Assembly (NCBI RefSeq): GCF_039523075.1
Contig: NZ_BAAAEP010000003.1
Coordinates: 62,001 to 126,000, forward strand
Source: Caenispirillum bisanense
GTDB lineage: Bacteria > Pseudomonadota > Alphaproteobacteria > Rhodospirillales > Rhodospirillaceae
Direction of reading: 5' to 3'
DNA: 64,000 bases
Shown: positions 55,177 to 64,000 of the stretch, piece by piece
Layout: each line of letters starts with the position of its first letter
Position numbering within the stretch: the first letter of the stretch is position 1
Notes under the pieces: generated by a model
Told to the model about the DNA's origin: nothing
Database searches by the model: none
What the model saw: only the letters and a program-made list of their open reading frames with translations
Position numbers and translations under genes: made by a program

Positions 55177-57590
55177 GCTTCAATGAGGCCCCGGCGGTTG
55201 GGCCGGGGAGGCCCGCCGCGTGAGACGGTATAGCGGGCACGGTTTTGCGAAGCTTCAATGAGGCCCCGGCGGTTGGGCCGGGGAGGCATTGTGCCGGCGC
55301 TGAAGGCCGGCCGCCTCGTCGTGACGCTTCAATGAGGCCCCGGCGGTTGGGCCGGGGAGGCTTCGTCCACAGTCCTTCGAAACCGTCAGGGTAAACAGCT
55401 TCAATGAGGCCCCGGCGGTTGGGCCGGGGAGGCCCAGAACCCGTGAGCCGTTTCGGGCCATCCAGACCCTGCTTCAATGAGGCCCCGGCGGTTGGGCCGG
55501 GGAGGCTGATCGACTTCCTCGGCGACGCCCGCGCCAACCACTCCAAGCTTCAATGAGGCCCCGGCGGTTGGGCCGGGGAGGCCCATCCTCCATCTACGAT
55601 GGACTCGACTCATATCCGGCGCTTCAATGAGGCCCCGGCGGTTGGGCCGGGGAGGCCGGCCCTGGCCCGCGAGGTCTACAGGGCGCCGATCAACGCGCTT
55701 CAATGAGGCCCCGGCGGTTGGGCCGGGGAGGCTCCTGCGGCGCCTGAAGGCCGATTTCCGCTTCAAGGAGCTTCAATGAGGCCCCGGCGGTTGGGCCGGG
55801 GAGGCAATTATCGGTCATCCGAAGTGCACACTTGCACACTCCCTGCTTCAATGAGGCCCCGGCGGTTGGGCCGGGGAGGCCGTGGGCAATGGGCGTCAGG
55901 GCGCGCAGGACGGTCACGGCTTCAATGAGGCCCCGGCGGTTGGGCCGGGGAGGCCTGTCCGGGGTGAACGGCGGGTGCATGTGCTTCACCCGGCTTCAAT
56001 GAGGCCCCGGCGGTTGGGCCGGGGAGGCCAGTTCGGCAAGCTGAAGGCTGCAAGCACTTCGGCTGCTTCAATGAGGCCCCGGCGGTTGGGCCGGGGAGGC
56101 CTACCTCACCGGGGTTAGCCTCTTCGAGTTTCAGCTTGCTTCAATGAGGCCCCGGCGGTTGGGCCGGGGAGGCTCCAGCAGGTGCAGCAGGTCGTGCAGC
56201 GGCAGCGCGGCCGCTTCAATGAGGCCCCGGCGGTTGGGCCGGGGAGGCGGTGTCGTGAGGGTTCATCGCAGTGCCCCATGATCGCGTATGCTTCAATGAG
56301 GCCCCGGCGGTTGGGCCGGGGAGGCGACCGCGTCCGGCAGCTGCACGTCGGCCATCATCATGCGGCTTCAATGAGGCCCCGGCGGTTGGGCCGGGGAGGC
56401 CTCGCCAACTACGTCGTCGCCGTCATCTCGCTGACCTGGCTTCAATGAGGCCCCGGCGGTTGGGCCGGGGAGGCAGGTTGGTAATGACCTTGCGGCGCGC
56501 CTTGATGGCCTCGCTTCAATGAGGCCCCGGCGGTTGGGCCGGGGAGGCCTGATCGGTTCGATCTGATAGAGCCGGTCATCGGGCTCGCTTCAATGAGGCC
56601 CCGGCGGTTGGGCCGGGGAGGCTGACACAGGCGCTCGGCGTCGTCGCGTCCGCCTTCGCGGTGCTTCAATGAGGCCCCGGCGGTTGGGCCGGGGAGGCAG
56701 ACATCGCGCGCCGCAACAGCAGAGCGACCGACCTCGCTTCAATGAGGCCCCGGCGGTTGGGCCGGGGAGGCCCGCTTGCGCACCAGCGCATCTGCCAGCC
56801 ATACGGCGATGACCAGCTTCAATGAGGCCCCGGCGGTTGGGCCGGGGAGGCGCCTCCTGGCTGACGCGCCTGACGCTTCCACCGACCCGCTTCAATGAGG
56901 CCCCGGCGGTTGGGCCGGGGAGGCCATGCTGAAAGCTGCCTGTGCCATGCCCTGATTAATCGGGCTTCAATGAGGCCCCGGCGGTTGGGCCGGGGAGGCG
57001 GGTGGTTCTGGTACAGCCAGTAGGCCGCCCGCTGCCCGCTTCAATGAGGCCCCGGCGGTTGGGCCGGGGAGGCGTGGCCCAGGTCGGGGTCCGGGTCGGC
57101 CATGAAGTTGCTTCAATGAGGCCCCGGCGGTTGGGCCGGGGAGGCATTAGGGTTCCCGGCAATGGTCTGACCTCCTGCAGTTGCTTCAATGAGGCCCCGG
57201 CGGTTGGGCCGGGGAGGCGACACCACCCGGAAGACCAGCGTGCGCCGAACCTTGTTGCTTCAATGAGGCCCCGGCGGTTGGGCCGGGGAGGCGGTCCGTG
57301 TCCGACGGCCCATCGGCGTATTGACCAGCTTCAATGAGGCCCCGGCGGTTGGGCCGGGGAGGCCGTCTGCCGCCACCATGCTTGCGTCAACCCGCGGCAT
57401 ATGGCTTCAATGAGGCCCCGGCGGTTGGGCCGGGGAGGCCGACACGAAGAAGCCGTACACCGCCTCGGCCGATCTGCTGCTTCAATGAGGCCCCGGCGGT
57501 TGGGCCGGGGAGGCCGTGGCGGTCCCGTAGTCGCCGGCCGTGGCGGTCCCCTCGGCTTCAATGAGGCCCCGGCGGTTGGGCCGGGGAGGC

Positions 57591-58042
57591 GGCGGGCGGG
57601 GTTTTGCCCGTTGCGCCAAGGGGCTGCCGGGTCCGCCGCGAGCGGGTGGCAGTCGTTACGATACCATACCATGTCTGCTCCGCCGGTCAAACGCTGAACG
57701 GAGCAGGTTTTTCTATCTTCACAATGGCCTAGAGCCACGCGAGCGGGTGCCGGGGAAATGGCAGCACTGGGGCGCTCGCGCATGGGCGGCGGAAATCGCC
57801 GCGTGTGAAGTGTACAGGATTATCGGTCCGCGCGGTACTGGGAGCGCACGCCGCCAGGGGGGGGAGGGCAGCGTCTTCGGCTGTCATCCGCCGCTCACCC
57901 TGTGCCCCCACTCCTGCTCTCGTCTGACATGCGGCAGGGGAACGGCGGCCCGTAACCATTGCCTAACCGAGTGGTGCTATAGTGCACGGACGAACTGACG
58001 GGGGGACACGTCGGACCAAGGCGGGGAAACTGGGAGAGTGTG
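57591..58042 (-). promoter_or_regulatory. Probable CRISPR leader and pflB upstream region
   Basis: This 452-base region has no supported gene. On the minus strand TTGACC (57690-57685) and TATGGT (57668-57663) are 16 bases apart and point into the array, a weak candidate leader promoter. On the plus strand TGCTCCG (57676-57682) / CGGAGCA (57699-57705) followed by five T residues (57708-57712) resembles an intrinsic terminator for rightward transcripts leaving the array. TATAGT at 57978-57983 may be a -10 for pflB. Confidence 0.45.
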
Positions 58043-60289
58043 ATGAGCATGCAGGCTGATACCCGCGGTTGGACCGGTTTTCAGGCCGGGCCGTGGCAGG
58101 ATCGCATCGACGTCCGCGACTTCATCCAGCGCAACTACACCCCCTACGACGGCGACGGCGCCTTCCTGGCCGGCGCCACCGCCCGCACCACCGCCCTGTG
58201 GCAGGGGCTGGCGGACCTGCTGAAGGAGGAACGGGCGCGCGGGGTGCTGGCGGTGTCGGCCGACCGGCCGTCGTCCATCCTGGCGCACGAGCCCGGCTAC
58301 ATCGACCGCGAGCGCGAGATCATCGTCGGCCTGCAGACCGATGCGCCGCTCAAGCGCGCCATCATGCCCAACGGCGGCGTCCGCATGGTGGAAGCCGGCC
58401 TGCACGCCTATGGGTTCGAGCTGGACCCGGCGGTGAAGGAGATCTGGAGCAAGTACCGCAAAAGCCACAACCAGGGTGTCTTCGACGTCTACAGCCCGGA
58501 CATCCTGGCCGCCCGCAAGTCGGGCGTCATCACCGGCCTGCCGGACGCCTACGGCCGCGGCCGCATCATCGGCGACTACCGGCGGGTGGCGCTGTACGGC
58601 GTCGATGCCCTGCGCGCCGACAAGGAGCGCGAATACCACGAGCTGGACGACGCCGTCTTCACCGAGGAAGTCCTCCGCCTGCGCGAGGAACTGGTGGAAC
58701 AGTGGCGGGCGCTGGACGAACTGCGGCAGATGGCCGCCCGCTATGGCTTCGACATCTCCCGCCCGGCGGCGACGGCGCACGAGGCGGTGCAGTGGACCTA
58801 CTTCGCCTATCTGGCGGCGGTGAAGGAACAGAACGGCGCCGCCATGTCCTTCGGCCGCGTCTCCACCTTCCTCGACATCTTCATCGAGCGCGACCGCCTG
58901 GCCGGCCGGCTGACGGAGGACCAGGCGCAGGAACTGATCGACGATCTGGTCATCAAGCTGCGGCTGGTGCGCTTCCTGCGCACGCCGGACTATGACCAGC
59001 TGTTCTCGGGCGATCCCACCTGGGTGACGGAATGCCTGGGCGGCATGGGCGAGGACGGCCGGCCGCTGGTCACCCGCACCAGCTTCCGCTTCCTCAACAC
59101 CCTCTACAACCTCGGCCCGGCGCCGGAGCCCAACCTGACGGTGCTGTGGAGCACCGGCCTGCCGCGCGGCTTCAAGACCTTCTGCGCCCGCGTGTCGGTG
59201 GATACCAGCGCCATCCAGTACGAGAACGACGACCTCATGCGGCCGCACTGGGGCGACGACTACGGCATCGCCTGCTGCGTCTCGGCCATGCGCATCGGCA
59301 AGCAGATGCAGTTCTTCGGCGCCCGCGCCAATCTGGCCAAGGCGCTGCTCTACGCCATCAACGGCGGCGTCGACGAGAATACCGGCCAGACCGTCGCCCA
59401 CGGCCTCAGCCCCATCAGCGGCGACGTGCTCGACTACGACGAGGTGGTGGCGAAGCTCGACCGCACCATGGACTGGCTGGCGCATACCTACGTCAAGGCG
59501 CTGAACGCCATCCACTACATGCACGACAAGTACGCCTACGAACGCATCGAGATGGCGCTGCACGACCGCGACATCCTGCGCACCATGGCCTGCGGCATCG
59601 CCGGCCTGTCGGTGGCGGCGGACAGCCTGTCGGCCATCCGTCACGCCCGCGTCCACGTCATCCGCAACGAGGCCGGTCTGGCGGTGGATTACCGGGTGGA
59701 GGGCGACTATCCGGCCTACGGCAACAACGACGACCGGGCGGATTCCATCGCCGTCTGGCTGACCGAGACCTTCATGAAGAAGGTGGCGGCGCAGCCGCAC
59801 TTCTACCGCGAGGCGGTGCCGACCCAGTCGGTGCTGACCATCACCTCCAACGTCGTCTACGGCAAGAAGACCGGCAGCACCCCCGACGGCCGCCGCGCCG
59901 GCGAGCCCTTCGCCCCCGGCGCCAACCCCATGAACGGCCGTGACGTGAAGGGCTTCATCGCCGCTGGTGCGTCGGTGGCCAAGCTGCCCTACGCCTGCGC
60001 CCTCGACGGCATCAGCTGGACCGCCTCGGCAACGCCCGCCTCCCTCGGCCATTCGCCGCAGGAGCAGGCGGAGAACCTGGTGAACTGCCTGGATGCCTAT
60101 GGCGGTGCCGGCGGCTTCCATGTCAACGTCAACCTGTTCAACCGCGACACCCTGGTCCACGCCATGGAGCACCCGGAACTCTATCCGCAGCTGACGGTGC
60201 GGGTGTCGGGCTATGCGGTGAACTTCGTGAAGCTGACGCGGGAACAGCAGCTGGACGTCATCAACCGCACCTTCCACGCCAGCATGTGA
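58043..60289 (+). CDS. pflB: Formate C-acetyltransferase (pyruvate formate-lyase)
   Basis: The 748-residue product has the adjacent catalytic cysteines (C411-C412 in GIACCVSAM) and the glycyl radical loop RVSGYAVNF with the radical glycine at about residue 723. Further blocks such as SGVITGLPDAYGRGRIIGDY and TSVITSNVVYGKKTG-type sequence (LTITSNVVYGKKTG) mark it as a true PflB. It converts pyruvate and CoA to acetyl-CoA and formate under anaerobic conditions. The activase gene follows at once. ATG at 58043 is preceded by GGGAGAG. Confidence 0.95.
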   Translation: MSMQADTRGWTGFQAGPWQDRIDVRDFIQRNYTPYDGDGAFLAGATARTTALWQGLADLLKEERARGVLAVSADRPSSILAHEPGYIDREREIIVGLQTDAPLKRAIMPNGGVRMVEAGLHAYGFELDPAVKEIWSKYRKSHNQGVFDVYSPDILAARKSGVITGLPDAYGRGRIIGDYRRVALYGVDALRADKEREYHELDDAVFTEEVLRLREELVEQWRALDELRQMAARYGFDISRPAATAHEAVQWTYFAYLAAVKEQNGAAMSFGRVSTFLDIFIERDRLAGRLTEDQAQELIDDLVIKLRLVRFLRTPDYDQLFSGDPTWVTECLGGMGEDGRPLVTRTSFRFLNTLYNLGPAPEPNLTVLWSTGLPRGFKTFCARVSVDTSAIQYENDDLMRPHWGDDYGIACCVSAMRIGKQMQFFGARANLAKALLYAINGGVDENTGQTVAHGLSPISGDVLDYDEVVAKLDRTMDWLAHTYVKALNAIHYMHDKYAYERIEMALHDRDILRTMACGIAGLSVAADSLSAIRHARVHVIRNEAGLAVDYRVEGDYPAYGNNDDRADSIAVWLTETFMKKVAAQPHFYREAVPTQSVLTITSNVVYGKKTGSTPDGRRAGEPFAPGANPMNGRDVKGFIAAGASVAKLPYACALDGISWTASATPASLGHSPQEQAENLVNCLDAYGGAGGFHVNVNLFNRDTLVHAMEHPELYPQLTVRVSGYAVNFVKLTREQQLDVINRTFHASM

Positions 60290-60303
60290 CGGAGGCGGCG
60301 GCC

Positions 60304-61089
60304 ATGCACGACCTGCACCACGCGGCAGCGCACCTGTCGCAGGCGCTGCACCACGACCCCGACCACGGCTGGCTGCATTCGGTGGAGACCGGGGCGGCGG
60401 TGGACGGACCCGGCATCCGCTTCGTCTACTTCCTGTCCGGCTGCCTGTTCCGCTGCGTCTACTGCCACAACCCGGATACCTGGAAGCTGCACAACGGCCG
60501 CCGCCTCAGCCTGGACGAGGCGGTGGCGGAGGCGGCCCGCTACGCCGGCTTCCTGCGGGCGGCCGGGGGCGTCACCGTCTCCGGCGGCGAACCGCTGATG
60601 CAGGCGCCCTTCGTCGGCCGCCTGCTGCGGCGGCTGAAGGACGAGCACGGCCTGCACACCGCCCTCGACACCCAGGGCTTCCTCCATGCGGAGGTGGAGG
60701 ACGACTGGTTCGATGCCGTCGATCTGGTCCTGCTCGACATCAAGCACAGCGACCCCGACCGCTACCACCTGCTGACCGGGCAGGAGCTGCAGCCGACCCT
60801 GGACTGCGCCCGCCGGCTGGCCGACCTGGGCAAGGCGATGTGGATCCGCTACGTGCTGGTGCCGGGTTGGAGCGACGATACCGCCGACATCGCCCGCCTG
60901 GCCAACTTCGTCGCCTCGCTGGGGCCGGTGGTGCAGCGGGTGGAAGTGCTGCCCTTCCACCAGATGGGCGCCCACAAATGGCAGCAACTGGGCCTGCCCT
61001 ATCCCCTGGCCGACACCCCGGTGCCGACGCTGGAGACGACCGAAGCCTGCCGCCAGCAGTTCCGCGACCGGGGGATTTATACGTTGTGA
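60304..61089 (+). CDS. pflA: Pyruvate formate-lyase activating enzyme
   Basis: The 261-residue product is a radical SAM enzyme with the iron-sulfur motif CLFRCVYC (C47, C51, C54), followed by VTVSGGEPLMQ, the SAM-binding GGE motif, and the family sequences ALDTQGF and LLDIKH. It makes the glycyl radical on PflB. ATG 60304 was chosen for the GGAGG in front; a GTG overlapping the pflB stop is an alternative. Confidence 0.94.
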   Translation: MHDLHHAAAHLSQALHHDPDHGWLHSVETGAAVDGPGIRFVYFLSGCLFRCVYCHNPDTWKLHNGRRLSLDEAVAEAARYAGFLRAAGGVTVSGGEPLMQAPFVGRLLRRLKDEHGLHTALDTQGFLHAEVEDDWFDAVDLVLLDIKHSDPDRYHLLTGQELQPTLDCARRLADLGKAMWIRYVLVPGWSDDTADIARLANFVASLGPVVQRVEVLPFHQMGAHKWQQLGLPYPLADTPVPTLETTEACRQQFRDRGIYTL

Positions 61090-61750
61090 CATGCCCCTCT
61101 GCATGTCTCGCCAGGGGCGGCGACAACCTGCGCAAGGCTGGGGAAGGTTTCGCTGCGCCGGATGGCTGTGGTGTGTCAGGAGTTCTGAAGGGGGCGCCAC
61201 GAGGCTGCTGCCGATGCCGATACAGATGGGCGGAAGGTAAATGCGCCCGTCGTCACCTAGTGAGTGGTGGCAGGCATCCGATCTTGAGGTGAAGCATCTT
61301 CCAAGCCTATGCTGGGGCCGCTGCAGCCGCCGTGAGGACCGGGCAAGGAACGCCCCGGCGCTGGGCTCTTCATCGGATCCTGGCAAAGTGGAACGTGGCG
61401 TCCCACCTCGGTGGTTGCAGTGCCCGTAAGCGTCGTGCAGTCGTCATGGCGACCGGGAATTGCGTCAGATCCGGCCCTGCCTTCGGCGCTCGTCGATCAG
61501 GGTACGCGGGGCGCGGAGTCTGACCTCGGCGACTGCGCAACGTCAGAAGGGCAGGATGCTCCGTTAGTCCCGATGCATCGCGGGAGGATGCCGGAGCCTG
61601 TTTCGGGGCATCTATAATCCCCTCTGTACATCCCAGAACGCCGACGGCGCGCCTGGGTCTGAAACCCGGGCACGCCAGATCGGTCGGAGATGTATGCTGT
61701 ATCAGCCGCCGGTGGCGCCGGGCGCCGGGGCGGCTGGTATCGGCAGGTGC
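61090..61750. other. 661-base intergenic region without a recognisable gene
   Basis: I see no coding pattern with support. GCCCCT (61093-61098) and AGGGGC (61113-61118) could form a weak hairpin after pflA. CAGCCGCC (61703-61710) / GGCGGCTG (61729-61736) lies just after the rpsU stop on the minus strand and may end that transcript, although neither hairpin has a T-run. Confidence 0.5.
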
Positions 61751-61954
61751 TTAGAAGCCCTCGCGCTCCAGGCGCTTGCGCTCCAGCTTGCGGGCGCGGC
61801 GGACGGCCTCGGCCTTCTCGCGCGCCTTCTTCTCCGAGGGCTTCTCGAAGGAACGGCGGAGCTTCATTTCACGGAAGATGCCCTCACGCTGCATCTTCTT
61901 CTTGAGCGCCTTCAGAGCCTGATCGACATTGTTGTCACGAACGAGAACCTGCAC
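61751..61954 (-). CDS. rpsU: 30S ribosomal protein S21
   Basis: The 67-residue product matches S21 throughout: VQVLVRDNNVDQALKALKKK, then MQREGIFREMKLRRSFEKPS and a very basic end RRARKLERKRLEREGF. The start is a GTG at 61954, with AAGGAGAT at a good distance upstream; a longer upstream frame is not supported. S21 binds the small subunit near the mRNA exit platform. It is divergent from def. Confidence 0.96.
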   Translation of the reverse strand: MQVLVRDNNVDQALKALKKKMQREGIFREMKLRRSFEKPSEKKAREKAEAVRRARKLERKRLEREGF

Positions 61955-62160
61955 GGAACCCCATCTCCTTTCCAAAAACACTAAGTCGCGGCCTGGCAGC
62001 ACCAAAGGGCGGCGCCAGCCGCGGATCGGTTTTCCTGACCGAAGGGCGCAAATAATAACAGCACCGCACCGATCTGTGAAGGGGGTGCAGGCATTATCAT
62101 GGTGGGTCCGCGGGCAGGGGCCCTGTTTACGGACTGCGCGGAGGCGAGCATAGTACAGTC

Positions 62161-62730
62161 ATGGCCATTCTGAAAATCGCAAAGATGGGTCACCCGGTGC
62201 TGCGCACCCGCGCCGCCGAGGTTCCCGACCCCACCGCCCCCGAAATCGCCCGCCTAGTGCGCGACATGGAAGAGACCATGGCCGATGCCGGCGGCGTCGG
62301 GCTGGCGGCGCCGCAGGTGCATGTGCCGCTGCGGGTGGTGGTGTTCTACGTGCCCGCCGGCCGCAGCGAGGACGGCCGCCCGGTGCCGCTCACCACCCTC
62401 ATAAACCCGGTGATCGAGCCGCTGGACGAGGCCACCGCCGACGGCTGGGAAGGCTGCCTGTCGGTGCCCGGCATGACCGGCCTGGTGCCCCGCTTCAGCC
62501 GCATCCGCTACCGCGGCGTCACCCCGGCCGGCGGCGAGATCGACCGCGAGGCATCCGGGTTCCATGCCCGCGTCGTACAGCATGAGTGCGACCATCTCGA
62601 CGGCACCCTCTACCCGATGCGCATGCGCGACTTGACGACCTTCGGGTTCGTGGACGAGATGAAGCGCGGCGCGGTGGAGCCGGCCACCGCCGCCGACGAA
62701 GATGATGACGACCAGGACGAGGCCGGCTGA
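62161..62730 (+). CDS. def: Peptide deformylase
   Basis: The 189-residue product has the three deformylase motifs: GVGLAAPQ, EGCLSVP and the metal-binding HECDHLDGTLYP. It removes the formyl group from new polypeptides. The sequence after VDEM is a short acidic tail (DEDDDDQDEAG). Its family position is among the shorter, type I-like or divergent alphaproteobacterial copies, so it may be a second deformylase of the cell. Confidence 0.94.
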   Translation: MAILKIAKMGHPVLRTRAAEVPDPTAPEIARLVRDMEETMADAGGVGLAAPQVHVPLRVVVFYVPAGRSEDGRPVPLTTLINPVIEPLDEATADGWEGCLSVPGMTGLVPRFSRIRYRGVTPAGGEIDREASGFHARVVQHECDHLDGTLYPMRMRDLTTFGFVDEMKRGAVEPATAADEDDDDQDEAG

Positions 62731-62762
62731 CCGGCCCAGGCGCGACGAAAGGACCCTGACCC

Positions 62763-63422
62763 ATGGATCTCACCGAGTCCCGCGACCGCGTGGTGGAGCG
62801 CGCCCTCATCCACGTGCCGTTCGACGGCTGGAGCATGAAGACCCTGCGCCACGCCTGCGAGGACGAGGGACTCGGCGCCGGCGCGGCCGAGCGGCTGTTC
62901 CCCGGCGGGGTGATCGAGGCGGTGGAGCATTTCTCCGACCTCGCCGACCGCCTGATGGCGGCGGACATGGCGGCGGAGGACCTCTCCGGCCTGCACACCG
63001 CCTCCCGCCTCAAGCGCGGCATCCAGCTGCGGCTGCAGCGCTGGACCGGCGAGCGCGAGTCGATTCGCCGCGCCGTCGCCATGCTCGCCCTGCCGCAATA
63101 CACCGCCACCGGCCTGCGCATGACGGGCCGCACGGTGGATGCCCTGTGGCGGGCGGCGGGCGATCACAGCGCCGATTTCTCGTGGTACACCAAGCGCGCC
63201 ACCCTGGCGCCGGTCTATTCCACCACGCTGCTGTACTGGTTCGAGGACAAGTCGGACGATTTCGCCGACACCTGGGATTTCCTCGACCGCCAGTTCCGCA
63301 CCGTCGGCGCCGTGCCGGCCATGACCGGGCGGGTGCGCAAGACCCTCGGCCGCCTGCCCAACCCCTTGCGCCTGATGCCCCGCCTGCCGCGGGTGCCGAA
63401 GCCGAAGTTCCGCAGCCTGTAA
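62763..63422 (+). CDS. COQ9 family protein
   Basis: The 219-residue product matches the COQ9/rpsU-divergently transcribed family: helical TetR-like N-terminus (RVVERALIHVPFDGWSMKTL), then LRMTGRTVDALWRAAGDHSADFSW and YTKRATLAPVYSTTLLYWFE, typical of its lipid-binding domain. In eukaryotes COQ9 brings ubiquinone precursors to COQ7. A role in ubiquinone synthesis is expected here. It is next to def and close to rpsU, an order seen in other alphaproteobacteria. Confidence 0.88.
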   Translation: MDLTESRDRVVERALIHVPFDGWSMKTLRHACEDEGLGAGAAERLFPGGVIEAVEHFSDLADRLMAADMAAEDLSGLHTASRLKRGIQLRLQRWTGERESIRRAVAMLALPQYTATGLRMTGRTVDALWRAAGDHSADFSWYTKRATLAPVYSTTLLYWFEDKSDDFADTWDFLDRQFRTVGAVPAMTGRVRKTLGRLPNPLRLMPRLPRVPKPKFRSL

Positions 63423-63492
63423 GGGCTCCCGTCATCCCCGGCGACCTCCGGCGCGTAGGTAGAAGACCTGCCACGCCGCCAGAGGAGCCGCC

Positions 63493-64000
63493 ATGTACGC
63501 CATCGCCTGGGTGACCGGAGCCAGTTCCGGCATCGGCCGCGCCACCGCCCTGCGGCTGGCGGCCGCCGGAACGCGGGTGGCCGCCTCGGCGCGGTCGGAA
63601 GGCGCCCTGCTGGCCCTGCACGAGGAGGCGGCGCGGGCCGGCGGCGACATCCGCCCTTACCCCCTCGACGTCACCGACCTTGCCGCCTGCCGCGCCGTCG
63701 CCGGCCGCGTCGAGGACGACCTCGGCCCCCTCGACCTCGCCCTGTTCGTCGCCGGCACCGACGTGCCCATGGATGCCGCCAGCTTCTCCGCCGAGACGGC
63801 GGCGCAGGTGATGGCGGTCAACTACGAGGGCACGGTGAACTGCCTGGATGCGGTGCTGCCGCCGTTCCGCCGCCGCCGCCACGGCCGCATCGGGGTGATG
63901 GCGTCTGTGGCCGGTTACCGCGGCTTTCCCGGCTTCGCATCCTACGGGCCCAGCAAGGCGGCGCTCATCAACCTGTGCGAAAGCCTCTATGCCGAGTTGC
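63493..64000 (+). CDS. Short-chain dehydrogenase/reductase, N-terminal part (cut by window edge)
   Basis: At least 169 residues are present: cofactor motif VTGASSGIGRATAL, the NADP-compatible ASARS after the second strand, VNYEGTVN, the catalytic serine in GVMASVAGYRG, and YGPSKAAL with the catalytic Tyr-x-x-x-Lys. ATG 63493 follows AGAGGAG. The substrate is unknown. The C-terminal part is outside the window. Confidence 0.9.
   Translation, partial: MYAIAWVTGASSGIGRATALRLAAAGTRVAASARSEGALLALHEEAARAGGDIRPYPLDVTDLAACRAVAGRVEDDLGPLDLALFVAGTDVPMDAASFSAETAAQVMAVNYEGTVNCLDAVLPPFRRRRHGRIGVMASVAGYRGFPGFASYGPSKAALINLCESLYAEL

Larger units (their letters stand above)
49554..57590 (-). CRISPR. Large CRISPR array: 108 visible repeats of 36 bases, spacers mostly 36-41 bases
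   Basis: On the plus strand each repeat starts GCTTCAATGAGG and ends GGGCCGGGGAGGC, with a GC-rich stem (CCCCGGC / GCCGGGG). Read on the minus strand it ends ATTGAAGC, like the 5' handle of many type I and III crRNAs, so transcription is probably leftward with the leader beyond 57590. Manual counting gives 73 repeats before an assembly gap (the last cut by it) and 35 after. Two internal repeats carry single changes (51769, GAGG to GACG; 54726, GCTT to GCGT). No cas gene lies in the window, so the system type cannot be assigned. Confidence 0.97.

Noticed and set aside
22260..57590. A CRISPR-guided transposon (CAST) with the neighbouring array as its guide source
   Set aside because: No Cas12k, Cas5/6/7/8 or other effector gene is found in the island, and the array is split by the island rather than carried by it. 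Only the physical link is seen.
49554..57590. Self-targeting spacers against the island or the chromosome
   Set aside because: I noticed no long match by eye, but a reliable comparison of more than 100 spacers with the genome needs a computed search. A match of 30 bases or more would support it.
49554..57697. Dozens of overlapping open frames of 60-160 codons, with proline/arginine-rich repeated peptides
   Set aside because: They are translations of the CRISPR repeats in both strands (for example GLIEA and RRLGRGG units) and have no start signals or independent meaning.
61090..61750. Short open frames between pflA and rpsU
   Set aside because: None has a ribosome binding site or recognisable sequence, and they overlap on both strands.

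Overview
The window comes from a high-GC alphaproteobacterium, most likely of the Rhodospirillales. The evidence is the very GC-rich codon use of the flanks, the linkage of rpsU, def and a COQ9-family gene, and the mix of PxpABC, NnrS, Wadjet and pyruvate formate-lyase genes. The genus cannot be fixed from this sequence.

1-19.0 kb is ordinary chromosome. A LysR-type regulator (cut by the window edge) faces a (+) operon. The operon encodes PxpA, a biotin carrier, a biotin carboxylase and PxpBC, followed by a TorT/ribose-type ABC importer (binding protein, double ATPase, permease). Together these look like import plus ATP- and biotin-dependent opening of a lactam or amide such as 5-oxoproline. 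A convergent pair follows: a PhnD-like binding protein and a Cache-PAS histidine kinase. Next comes a Fur-like-box-preceded cluster: NMT1-type binding protein, permease, TonB receptor, ATPase, NnrS and a membrane protein. It looks like uptake of an iron- or metal-linked compound.

19.0-57.6 kb is the centre of interest. A very long CRISPR array (108 visible repeats at 49.55-57.59 kb, interrupted by an assembly gap) has its oldest tail, one perfect and one degenerate repeat, about 30 kb away at 19.05-19.16 kb. The two pieces are separated by a 30.35-kb island. A 7-bp direct repeat, TATGCCG, flanks the island at 19165-19171 and 49523-49529. Removing the island and one copy rebuilds a 39-nt spacer, which fits the 36-41 nt spacers measured elsewhere in the array. 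The island therefore appears to have inserted inside a CRISPR spacer. No cas gene is present in the window.

The island carries a CoiA-like nuclease-fold protein (DUF6035-like), an XRE regulator, a Tn7-like tnsA-tnsB-tnsC-tniQ module, an IS630 copy, a Gabija-like pair whose nuclease gene has an in-frame amber stop, an HTH protein of unknown role, a LA2681-type HEPN protein, a complete Wadjet operon (jetABCD) with a divergent WYL regulator and a palindromic operator, a DUF3800 protein, and a decayed nuclease/HEPN-like gene. It is a mobile defence island.

57.6-64 kb returns to chromosome: the probable CRISPR leader, pflB-pflA, rpsU (minus strand), def, a COQ9-family gene and the start of a short-chain dehydrogenase.
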